Source: Bdellovibrionales bacterium RBG_16_40_8
Lineage (GTDB): Bacteria > Bdellovibrionota > Bdellovibrionia > Bdellovibrionales > UBA1609
DNA: 7,599 nucleotides
Direction of reading: 5' to 3'
Assembly (NCBI GenBank): GCA_001769925.1
Contig: MEPT01000050.1
Coordinates: 18,372 to 25,970, forward strand
Shown: one piece after another, positions 1 to 6,162 of the stretch
Position numbering within the stretch: the stretch's first letter is position 1
Layout: every line of letters begins with the position of its first letter
Notes under the pieces: model-generated
Told to the model about the DNA's origin: nothing
What the model saw: only the letters and a program-made list of their open reading frames with translations
The model's database searches: none
Made by a program: the position numbers and the translations under genes

Positions 1-1434
1 TGCACGAAGCTTTTTCGCCACGAGCGACAAAACAGTATTTATTTGCGATTCAACATCAACAATTTTACGTTCTATCTGCGATAAAGAAATATTTAACTGC
101 TTATCCTCTTTTTTTTGCCAAACTTGTTCTAACTTTTCTTTTAGCTGAATGCTGGCTAAACCAAAAGACCCTAGCGGTTTTAAATGCTCGCGCGTCAGTA
201 AAAAATGCCATGCTGCTAAGTCTAATTGGCGTGATAAGCTTTCTTCAGTCATATCAGCAAGAACACTCTCGGCAAACCAAAAGCCCAAAGGGTGAAATTC
301 TGTTTTTAAAAATTTAATATGATCCGAGTATTCTTCTGCCACTAATTTTATGGCCTGCCAGTCTTTATTTAAAAACTTACTACACGCAAGAGCTAACATT
401 TCTGCTGGCACTTTTTGTGCACACAAATGCTCAACTTGATGGCATTTTTTATGGTGATCGCACGGAGAACATTTCTCGTTACTCTTAACAATTAGCGAAT
501 TAGATTTATATACACCAGTTTTTCGATGGTCGCTGCTACCCAAAGACAGCTCGACAACTGGTATTGAAGTGCCATTGGATAAATGTTTTATGCTTGTGTC
601 GCCAGTAACCAGTAAATCGCAATAGCTAAGAAGAGATAACGCTCCGTCTAACGATAAAATAGCTAAATTAACATCGACATTTTTATCCTTAAGAGCTGAT
701 ACAACACGTTGTAATATTTCTGTCTCTGAAGGCGCGCCCAATAAAATAATTTGCGCCGACGGCTCAAAAACTTTTAGGGTTTGAATAAAAATTATCCATT
801 TATCTTCACCCCAATTTTTTTTATTATCACTTGTTAATAACTGAATAACTATTTTGGGCCCGGCCCGCAAGCCTGCATGGCAAAAAAAACTATTGACCTC
901 ATTTTTTCCGACATCTGTTTCTAAGAAGTAATTTGTTTGTTTGCCTTGCTCTAATCCCAATCCATAATAAAATATATCTGAATAGTGAAAAATATTTTCT
1001 ACTCCTGCGCCCACAACATCATTTAAATAACGAAACCAGTGTGAATTATAATTGGGCACACCCTTCGTGCTGATCGAAAGACCCCAATATTCTTTAGCTT
1101 CTATAAGCGACATCAAATATCCGCTTAATTTATTTTGCGTTAAGTTTATTACAAGATCATACTTTTCTTCGTTTATTTTATTTATAAAATCATTGAGCTC
1201 ATCGTATGGGTAAAAAATGGGGTGCTCAAATTGCGCCAAACCATCTTGCAATTTTTTTCTTTCAAAACCAATAACGCGATCAACGTCAGGGAGCAGTGAC
1301 TTTACCGAAACAAACTGCTTATTCACCATCAAGTCAATACGAGAGTTTTTATGGGTTCTGCGCAGACCATTAAGTGTTGGCACCGCCATAAAAATATCAC
1401 CTAATCTTAGAAGCGACAGAACTAATATCTTCAT
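1..1434 (-). CDS. Glycosyltransferase family 9 (heptosyltransferase-like), 3' end outside window
   Basis: The reverse strand stays open from an ATG at 1434 to the left edge, giving 478 codons with no stop, so the C-terminus is missing. The N-terminus MKILVLSLLRLGDIFM is the typical first strand and glycine/aspartate loop of GT9 enzymes, which transfer heptose or related sugars from nucleotide donors. The second half has the GT9 donor-site signatures: KIVIQ...KKNWGEDKW (about residues 194-213), QIILLGAPSE (about 228-237), and CDLLVTGDTSIKHLSNGTSIP (about 272-292), where the usual text is D-T/S-G-x-x-H. A four-cysteine motif C-x2-C-x5-C-x6-C lies at 322-338, as in many GT9 proteins. About 140 further residues follow, beyond the usual 340-360 of the family, and I do not recognise them. 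The start overlaps the previous stop by four bases (ATGA) and has no clear Shine-Dalgarno, so translation is probably coupled. The acceptor is unknown; flagellin or a surface polysaccharide are both possible. Confidence 0.88.
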   Translation of the reverse strand, partial: MKILVLSLLRLGDIFMAVPTLNGLRRTHKNSRIDLMVNKQFVSVKSLLPDVDRVIGFERKKLQDGLAQFEHPIFYPYDELNDFINKINEEKYDLVINLTQNKLSGYLMSLIEAKEYWGLSISTKGVPNYNSHWFRYLNDVVGAGVENIFHYSDIFYYGLGLEQGKQTNYFLETDVGKNEVNSFFCHAGLRAGPKIVIQLLTSDNKKNWGEDKWIIFIQTLKVFEPSAQIILLGAPSETEILQRVVSALKDKNVDVNLAILSLDGALSLLSYCDLLVTGDTSIKHLSNGTSIPVVELSLGSSDHRKTGVYKSNSLIVKSNEKCSPCDHHKKCHQVEHLCAQKVPAEMLALACSKFLNKDWQAIKLVAEEYSDHIKFLKTEFHPLGFWFAESVLADMTEESLSRQLDLAAWHFLLTREHLKPLGSFGLASIQLKEKLEQVWQKKEDKQLNISLSQIERKIVDVESQINTVLSLVAKKLRA

Positions 1435-2054
1435 TTTACCAACTCGCGTAAGGCTAAGAAAATAAGATTTTCTCGACTTTGCTCTTTATGTATGGCCGCC
1501 GCCTCTATTGTTTTTATAGATATCAAATCATTGCCTACAGACGAAAGAAGCTCATAATTAAGTGCATTTTTTAAATTAGGTCGATGTGATAATAAAAATT
1601 GTAACCCCTCTTCGGTTCTACCGACTAAATAATTTAAATATAGCGCATATGTTTTTTCATTCATTGCCGTAGCTGGCGCAAATTTTAATACGTCATAACG
1701 TGTTTTGACTACGTTTTGAATTTTTTGATTTTCTTTAAATTCACATGAATTATTTATTAGAATCATTTTTGTATTCATTAAGTCTAAAGAATGCTCGCGA
1801 CAAGTGAAATCAATAGGCTCTATCTCGGTATCAATAGCTAATATGTCTAGCGCAGGTAGCATTTTCTCTAAAGCTACAAGATGATAACCGCAGCCAACCC
1901 CAAGAATAATCGCCCGTTTTTGACTTGATAGCCTTTCACGATGTTTGTCGACCCATCTTTGCGCTTCTCTCATTGGGTCAATTTGCGAACAGAGAAGATG
2001 CCCATTTCTTGTTAAAATATTTTTTTTATTTCGTGATTGCGATCTTTCGATCAT
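1431..2054 (-). CDS. Stand-alone Maf-like N-terminal domain protein (motility accessory factor family)
   Basis: This 207-residue protein is not a recognised full-length family member, but its first part follows the N-terminal domain of Maf (motility associated factor) proteins closely. NGHLLCSQIDPMREAQRW (residues 17-34) corresponds to the family's 'LHSkydPxkEAeR' segment, and AIILGVGCGYHLVALEKM (48-65) to its 'GxGxGYHxxxL' Rossmann-like loop. LDILAIDTE (69-77) is the second strand with an acidic end. Maf proteins glycosylate flagellin with nonulosonic acids and are usually over 600 residues; here the central catalytic MAF_flag10 region is absent. The remaining ~125 residues are alpha/beta-looking and unfamiliar. 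A small Rossmann methyltransferase is an alternative, but the PMREA element favours Maf. ATGA overlaps join it to the TPR gene upstream and the GT9 gene downstream, which points to one joint process. The start is fixed by the overlap; only a distant GAGG precedes it. Confidence 0.72.
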   Translation of the reverse strand: MIERSQSRNKKNILTRNGHLLCSQIDPMREAQRWVDKHRERLSSQKRAIILGVGCGYHLVALEKMLPALDILAIDTEIEPIDFTCREHSLDLMNTKMILINNSCEFKENQKIQNVVKTRYDVLKFAPATAMNEKTYALYLNYLVGRTEEGLQFLLSHRPNLKNALNYELLSSVGNDLISIKTIEAAAIHKEQSRENLIFLALRELVK

Positions 2055-3139
2055 TTGCGCCTTGCCTCACGATCATGAATTTCTGCATATATAATATCTC
2101 GCACTTCAACGCCACCCTCTAAAGTAGAATCAAGCATAAGTGCGGCTTCAATTACTTTTCGTGCAGATTCTAGATGATTAGAAAAATAAAGAAATTTAGC
2201 AAGCCACATTTTAATCATTGCGTCTTTGTCGTTTATTGCTAAGTAATTTTCAATGCGACTAATTGCCTTATTAATTTCATTATCTTTCATTGCCCAGTCT
2301 GTAACTAGGCGAATTGCTGCCTCGTTACCAGAATTAAAATCAAGTGCCTTTTCTATATTTGCCCAAGCCAATTCTGAATCACCATATTCACGATGAATCA
2401 TCGCAAGGCCTACCCAGGCCTTATCATTTTTATCGTTTAAATTTACCGCTTCTCGAAAGCGCGCTAACGCTTTATCAAGCTCACCGCGATAAACAGCTAG
2501 AGAACCAAAATTAACAAGTAAATCATCTGAGTCTGGATTAATAGTGTAGGCCTTATTATAAAATTCTTCTGCTCCATCTGGATCTGCAATGCGAAGATAA
2601 ATATTGCCGATATTTTTATAAATTATAAAAAGAACTTCTTCGCTGAACGATGGCTCGCGTAGAGAGTACATATATGCTTCAAGCGCATCAACATTGTAAT
2701 TCATCTCATATAACTGATCACCAAGAAGTTTGTAATTTTCTGGTGTTTTATAATTTTCAACCAGCCGGCGCATTGTTTTAACAGCATCTTCGTGCCGAGA
2801 AAGTACCTTAGCACAATTGGCCATGCCTCTTATTGCACATTCATTGTTTGGATCAATTTTTAACGTGGCTTTATATAAATTTTGTGACAGCTGAAACTCT
2901 TTTTTATTATATAAAAGTTGGGCGTTTGCTAAAAAATCAACTACATCCGAAGAGGCTGCAGTGCTTGAATCATACAACCGATTTTTTGATTCTGTTTTAG
3001 CTATAATGAATTCTTGATCAAATTGTTCAAGCATCTGCTTACGCAAGCTTAAGGGCATGGCTCGCAATTTTTCTGGTTTTATTTCGTCGTCACTTGCAAT
3101 TTTAAATCTTGTGATTTTTTCAGACTCTAGTCTAGGCAT
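2051..3139 (-). CDS. TPR-repeat protein, first gene of glycosylation-like operon
   Basis: A 362-residue soluble protein with no signal peptide or membrane segment. After a charged N-terminal region (1-60) it consists almost entirely of 34-residue helical hairpins of the tetratricopeptide type. Units can be placed at about 65-98, 100-130, 133-160, 173-203, 205-237, 239-271, 273-304 and 306-338. The clearest are NIGNIYLRIADPDGAEEFY (177-195) and the repeat at 205-237 with NFGSLAVYRGELDKALARF. TPR arrays bind partner proteins; its own chemistry, if any, is not visible. I chose the ATG at 3139 because AGGAG lies seven bases before it and a sigma-54 promoter lies just upstream. The frame extends to a TTG at 3229, but that start has no ribosome binding site and would run through the promoter. 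Its stop overlaps the Maf-like gene by four bases. TPR proteins often accompany glycosyltransferases, so a scaffold or substrate-presenting role is plausible but inferred. Confidence 0.85.
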   Translation of the reverse strand: MPRLESEKITRFKIASDDEIKPEKLRAMPLSLRKQMLEQFDQEFIIAKTESKNRLYDSSTAASSDVVDFLANAQLLYNKKEFQLSQNLYKATLKIDPNNECAIRGMANCAKVLSRHEDAVKTMRRLVENYKTPENYKLLGDQLYEMNYNVDALEAYMYSLREPSFSEEVLFIIYKNIGNIYLRIADPDGAEEFYNKAYTINPDSDDLLVNFGSLAVYRGELDKALARFREAVNLNDKNDKAWVGLAMIHREYGDSELAWANIEKALDFNSGNEAAIRLVTDWAMKDNEINKAISRIENYLAINDKDAMIKMWLAKFLYFSNHLESARKVIEAALMLDSTLEGGVEVRDIIYAEIHDREARRK

Positions 3140-3286
3140 CGTTGTACTCCTATGTTCAATCTTACATAGAGCAACTCTGATGCCAGCGCCTACAGCGAAC
3201 CAATTATTTTTGAGAGCGTCGTCAGTCAATAATTCGACTATTATACAACAGGGCTTGTCACCTTTTTGTCATGAATTTGGTCGAGA
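3140..3286. other. Intergenic region between FliT-like gene and TPR operon
   Basis: This 147-base gap holds the sigma-54 promoter and the TPR ribosome binding site. There is no hairpin with a T-tract after the stop at 3287, so read-through from the fliD-fliS transcript into the TPR operon is possible. A minus-strand TATAAT at 3240-3245 lacks a -35 partner at standard spacing. Confidence 0.6.
3170..3185 (-). promoter_or_regulatory. Sigma-54 (RpoN) -24/-12 promoter for the TPR operon
   Basis: Reading the minus strand, TGGCAT-CAGAG-TTGCT matches the RpoN consensus TGGCAC-N5-TTGCW with one change in the first box. The GG and GC doublets are separated by exactly ten bases, as the factor requires. 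The predicted transcription start is near 3159, giving a leader of about 20 nt that carries AGGAG seven bases before the ATG at 3139. The fit of promoter, short leader, Shine-Dalgarno and start codon supports this being real. Sigma-54 promoters need an enhancer-binding activator, often a flagellar regulator; no certain upstream activator site was identified. Confidence 0.72.
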
Positions 3287-3712
3287 CTAGACCTCTTCGT
3301 CGAGATTGTTTCTTGATTTACCAGATTTATAAGACCCTAGCGCCTTGCGCGTCACTTTGACCTGGCTTAATTCTTTAATTATATTTGATTTTGCCGCTTC
3401 TATTACTGAAATTATCTTAAGGTCTTGCTCAAGTATGCGGTTTACCAAATCTGTTTTATAATCAAGTGCTGATAAAATTATTTTTTTAACTTCAGCATCT
3501 ATTTCTTGTACATCTAGCGGGATTTCATTCGACCGTTCAATCATTTCATCAATTTTTTTAATAATATCAAGAAGGCCATCTCTTGAAGCATAAAATGAGT
3601 TTAAATAATCATAGTTGCCTTCAGAAAGATTTTCTAGCCCGCATTCGTTTAGGCGATAAAATTTCTCAAGGCAATAATTTTTCTCTTGCAGCAGGTCAGT
3701 GATTTCTCTCAT
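3287..3712 (-). CDS. Small helical flagellar export chaperone candidate (FliT/FlgN-like)
   Basis: A 141-residue, almost fully helical and charged protein immediately after fliS, where many bacteria carry fliT. FliT binds FliD, and FlgN binds the hook-filament junction proteins, before type III export. The sequence is too divergent to assign by itself. The supporting sign is the C-terminal helix ending RKALGSYKSG (122-131), which resembles the 'K-x-x-x-x-Y' end common to FliT and FlgN proteins, followed by an acidic tail. Long amphipathic helices at about 1-65 and 70-120 suit a helical-bundle chaperone. The ATG at 3712 is preceded by AAGGAGA at good spacing. It lies 41 bases after fliS and shares its strand and probably its transcript. 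The family assignment rests mostly on position and size; that it is a real gene is well supported. Confidence 0.65.
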   Translation of the reverse strand: MREITDLLQEKNYCLEKFYRLNECGLENLSEGNYDYLNSFYASRDGLLDIIKKIDEMIERSNEIPLDVQEIDAEVKKIILSALDYKTDLVNRILEQDLKIISVIEAAKSNIIKELSQVKVTRKALGSYKSGKSRNNLDEEV

Positions 3713-3753
3713 AAATTCTCCTTAATTTTTCTAAATGTTTTCTAATATGTTAC

Positions 3754-4152
3754 TTATGTTGATTGCCCGACTTTTCCTTCTTTTTTGATTTGTTCAACTG
3801 CCTGCATCCACCCACCGTTTAGAGTTTCTAATATTCGCAGCGCGTTTTTTAAATGTTCCGTTTTACCCGATACATTTGCCTGTACAAACTGATCAGTAAT
3901 AAACATGTAAAGCTGCTCTAGGTTTTTACAAAGATCTTGATTAATTTTATGATTTAACGAATTATTTAACTCATTAACTATATCAAATGCCCGTCCGATA
4001 TTATAGCCTCTGTCGCTGATATTTTTTTCTTCACAAGCTACGATTGCTTTTTTTGTAAATTTAATTGCCGCCTCATAAAGCATTAACAATATTTTTTCTC
4101 GACTTGCCGTTTGAACCGAATTAACTTTATATTTTTTGTACGCTTCGTTCAT
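3754..4152 (-). CDS. fliS: Flagellar export chaperone FliS
   Basis: FliS holds flagellin monomers unpolymerised in the cytoplasm and passes them to the FlhA export gate. The 132-residue length is normal. The N-terminus NEAYKKYKVNSVQTASREKI, followed by LLMLYEAAIKFTKKA (about residues 22-36), is the family hallmark: Y-x-x-x-x-V-x-T-A-S-x-x-x-L-[IL]-x-[ML]-L-Y-[DE]-G/A. The later segments IVNELNNSLNH (about 58-68) and LEQLYMFITDQFVQAN match the conserved 'L...L......L..LY.y....L..AN' helices, and LETLNGGWMQAV matches the final 'L...r..W' helix. It begins 19 bases after the fliD stop, with a GGCGGG-type ribosome binding site overlapping the intergenic bases. Co-transcription with fliD is therefore very likely. 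Nothing in it looks damaged. Confidence 0.95.
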   Translation of the reverse strand: MNEAYKKYKVNSVQTASREKILLMLYEAAIKFTKKAIVACEEKNISDRGYNIGRAFDIVNELNNSLNHKINQDLCKNLEQLYMFITDQFVQANVSGKTEHLKNALRILETLNGGWMQAVEQIKKEGKVGQST

Positions 4153-4171
4153 TTTTTACATTACCCGCCTT

Positions 4172-5560
4172 TTATGTATGAAGTTGTGCTCCACTCAAAT
4201 TAAGACCTAAATTATTTTGTGCCATTGAACCTACGGCCGTCCCTTGCTGTTTTAATCGCCCCATTGTTTCTTCTAAATTTGCAAATTGACGTCTTAGCTG
4301 CTCTTCACGTCTCACTAAGGCTTTTTCTTTATTTGCTATATTGTCATCAGTTCGGCGAATGCCGTCTTCAAGTGCGCGCTTTCTGTTACTAATTGCGCCA
4401 AAGGCAGAATTAGTAAGCACACCTATCTCTTTTCTAACTGCAGGTATAAACCCAACCTTAAACCCGTCACCGGCAAAAAATCTTTTCACGTGATCTGGCT
4501 TTGACGCCAATGTTTGATTAAATTTATCTTCGTTTAGCTTAAGAGTGCCGCTTCGAGTAATTTCAATACCCATTTGACTAAGGCGTGTAATATCGCCTCC
4601 AACTCCATATTGTGGGTCTTGAATTAACCGTCTCAACCTACTTTCAACCATTCTTATTATTTGATCGCCACCAAGAGTTCTTGACGTGTCAGTCTTATCG
4701 TTCATCTGATTTTGTGATTGAATAAATGAAAGTACATCATTCATTGATTTTACAAAATCATTTATTTTGCCGCTGACTGCTTCACGATTTTCTTTTATAG
4801 TAACATTGACTTGTCTACCTGGCGCTGCCTGACGGATATCGAGGGCAACTCCCGGTATGGCATCAGTAACCGTATTGCCATTTATTTCCAACTCAAAGCC
4901 ATCTAATTTTATAATGCCGTTTTGCGCTTCAGTTTCTTTGTCAAAATATAAATCCTGATCTCCATCTAAAAAATAAAGCGTCGGGTATTCTATATTATTA
5001 TCTCCGCCAACATTAGCGCCCGAGAGCATTAACTTATATGGATTATCTGAATCTTTACGGTCGTTTATTACTGAGGCCTTAATGCCAATTCCTGCCGAAT
5101 TTATTGCTGCGGCCGCGGCATCTAAGGTATTGTTAGAGTTGTTTATAAAAACTTCTTTTTCACCATCTTGAGTATTAAATTTAAAATATCCGGTGCCGAT
5201 TTGTGCTTTATCACGATCCGGAAAACCATTTGTGATCGCCGCTGCCTTTTGTGCAAGCTGAATTACCTCAACGTTCCAACTACCTTTGGGGGCCGAAAGA
5301 TCTGCCGTACCTGTTATAATATTAGAGTCGCCACTTTCAAGTTTTATATCGTTAAATCCCTTAACAGAAGCTAGGGTGCCGAGAGAATTTTCAATTGCTT
5401 TTAATTTGGTATCAAGATCATTTACTAATCCGAGTTTCGTCTCATCTCTTTCTTTACGTACCTGCATATTTTTTACCGGAGCTTTTTCGGCTTCTATAAT
5501 TTGTTCAACAAGATTTGGCGGGAGACCTGTATTAATCCCCCCTAGTGTTATGCTTGCCAT
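4172..5560 (-). CDS. fliD: Flagellar hook-associated protein 2, filament cap FliD
   Basis: FliD forms the cap at the filament tip and guides insertion of exported flagellin; it acts outside the cell after type III export, so no signal peptide is expected. At 462 residues the length is usual. The N-terminal FliD_N region is clear: ITLGGINTGLPPNLVEQIIEAEKAPV (residues 4-29) and then the coiled 'KLGLVNDLDTKLKAIENSL' helix, the normal export and oligomerisation end. The middle (about 70-215) is the variable domain, including a flagellin-IN-like stretch DAAAAAINSAGIGIKASVI. The C-terminal FliD_C region contains RRLIQDPQYGVGG, LSQMGIEITRSGTLKLNEDKF and a final heptad helix with KALVRREEQLRRQFANLEETM (about 413-433). 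The ATG is certain from the conserved N-terminus, but the preceding bases are A/T with no Shine-Dalgarno. It follows flaG by 68 bases. Confidence 0.95.
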   Translation of the reverse strand: MASITLGGINTGLPPNLVEQIIEAEKAPVKNMQVRKERDETKLGLVNDLDTKLKAIENSLGTLASVKGFNDIKLESGDSNIITGTADLSAPKGSWNVEVIQLAQKAAAITNGFPDRDKAQIGTGYFKFNTQDGEKEVFINNSNNTLDAAAAAINSAGIGIKASVINDRKDSDNPYKLMLSGANVGGDNNIEYPTLYFLDGDQDLYFDKETEAQNGIIKLDGFELEINGNTVTDAIPGVALDIRQAAPGRQVNVTIKENREAVSGKINDFVKSMNDVLSFIQSQNQMNDKTDTSRTLGGDQIIRMVESRLRRLIQDPQYGVGGDITRLSQMGIEITRSGTLKLNEDKFNQTLASKPDHVKRFFAGDGFKVGFIPAVRKEIGVLTNSAFGAISNRKRALEDGIRRTDDNIANKEKALVRREEQLRRQFANLEETMGRLKQQGTAVGSMAQNNLGLNLSGAQLHT

Positions 5561-5628
5561 TTATTTATTTTCACAGAAAAATGCGCGTTGTTGTGAGTCA
5601 ATAATATGGCTTGGACCTGAGACGAGAG

Positions 5629-5997
5629 TTAAGCTGCTTTGTCAAAAATTTGGCCGGTTTTTTTATCTTTATCATTGAGCAATGCTCGAAGCTCCCACTC
5701 AACAATGCGACGTACGACCTGACCCTCAGGATCTTTAACAACAAAGATCTTAAGGTCGCCAGCTTTTTCAAATTCGAAGCTTAACCCTTTGGCTGTTAGT
5801 CCCGTTACACTTTCAAGATATTTTATTGCTTGTAATAATTCTTCAGCATTTAGCGGATTTTTATTTGGCTCTTCTTGATGCCTTCTGCCGTCTGGATCAC
5901 GATCTTCTGAACTAACTTCAGTTTTAACTGCTCGAACCTCTTCAGCACGAACATTTTCAACTGCTATAACTGGATTTGTAATAGTGCGGATGTTCAT
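5629..5997 (-). CDS. flaG: FlaG family flagellar protein
   Basis: A 122-residue protein placed between flagellin and fliD, the usual position of flaG. FlaG proteins influence filament length or assembly and may be exported; their mechanism is not well established. The first ~50 residues are charged and probably disordered (EDRDPDGRRHQEEPNKN). A helix AEELLQAIKYLESVTG (51-66) precedes the diagnostic module GLSFEFEKAGDLKIFVVKDPEGQVVRRIVEWELRALLND (71-109), equivalent to the family's 'L.F.vded....v.v.D..TgevIRqIP.ee.l'. The common proline after IRQI is replaced here (VRRIVEWE). The start has only a weak GAAGA ribosome site, which may keep expression low next to flagellin. It lies 165 bases after the flagellin stop, beyond two hairpins, and is the first gene of a flaG-fliD-fliS unit. 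Confidence 0.85.
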   Translation of the reverse strand: MNIRTITNPVIAVENVRAEEVRAVKTEVSSEDRDPDGRRHQEEPNKNPLNAEELLQAIKYLESVTGLTAKGLSFEFEKAGDLKIFVVKDPEGQVVRRIVEWELRALLNDKDKKTGQIFDKAA

Positions 5998-6014
5998 GTC
6001 AGTATCTTCGGCAG

Positions 6015-6020
6015 ATTATA
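6015..6020 (-). promoter_or_regulatory. Possible -10 box for the flaG-fliD-fliS unit
   Basis: The minus strand has TATAAT here, about 18 bases before the flaG ATG. The hexamer 17 bases upstream (AGAATA) is a poor -35, so any promoter would probably need an activator. The 13-bp tandem repeat occupies the spacer and -35 zone. AT-richness alone could produce this box. Confidence 0.3.
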
Positions 6021-6021
6021 T

Positions 6022-6048
6022 AATATTCTTGAACAAATATTCTTGAAC
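6022..6048 (-). repeat. Tandem 13-bp direct repeat upstream of flaG
   Basis: GTTCAAGAATATT occurs twice in perfect copy at 6036-6048 and 6022-6034, separated by a single T, giving a 14-base period. It sits just upstream of a TATAAT and about 25 bases before the flaG start. A protein-binding site controlling flaG-fliD is possible; replication slippage in AT-rich DNA is the alternative. Confidence 0.7.
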
Positions 6049-6079
6049 TTAAATGTTGAGTCTGGACTAACCTAAAGTA

Positions 6080-6103
6080 CCCCAAGGAGAAAACTCCTTG
6101 GGG
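6080..6103 (-). other. Second post-flagellin stem-loop (10-bp stem, TTTT loop)
   Basis: In the flagellin transcript CCCCAAGGAG, a TTTT loop and CTCCTTGGGG form a perfect 10-bp stem. The following bases are TACTTTAGG, not a U-run, so it is not a standard intrinsic terminator. It likely marks or protects an RNA 3' end, or reduces read-through into flaG. Confidence 0.7.
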
Positions 6104-6117
6104 GTAGGTGAATACCC

Positions 6118-6140
6118 GAGAAGAAGGAGGCCTTCTTCTC
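6118..6140 (-). other. First post-flagellin stem-loop (10-bp stem, 3-base loop)
   Basis: GAGAAGAAGG, a CCT loop and CCTTCTTCTC form a perfect 10-bp stem 22 bases after the flagellin stop. No U-tract follows. With the second hairpin 14 bases further on, it makes a tandem structure between the abundant flagellin message and the low-demand flaG and fliD genes. Confidence 0.7.
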
Positions 6141-6162
6141 TGTAATATTCATTTCTAAATAA

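Noticed and set aside
3140..3229. N-terminal extension of the TPR protein from a TTG codon
   Set aside because: No Shine-Dalgarno at the TTG; the region contains the sigma-54 promoter, and the ATG at 3139 has AGGAG at ideal spacing.
3240..3245. Minus-strand TATAAT upstream of the TPR gene as a sigma-70 promoter
   Set aside because: The hexamer 17 bases upstream is CAAAAA, and the nearest TTGACA-like words (ATGACA, GTGACA) are 21 and 10 bases away. The sigma-54 site explains the start better.
5286..5678. A 130-codon plus-strand frame over fliD and flaG, and similar frames at 1217-1465, 1925-2122, 3057-3290 and 5168-5374
   Set aside because: They are antisense to well-supported genes, have no family signatures and lack convincing starts; they are reading-frame shadows.
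6003..6010. GCCGAAGA before flaG as a sigma-28 -10 box
   Set aside because: No TAAA-type -35 at the needed distance, and transcription would begin almost on the ATG.
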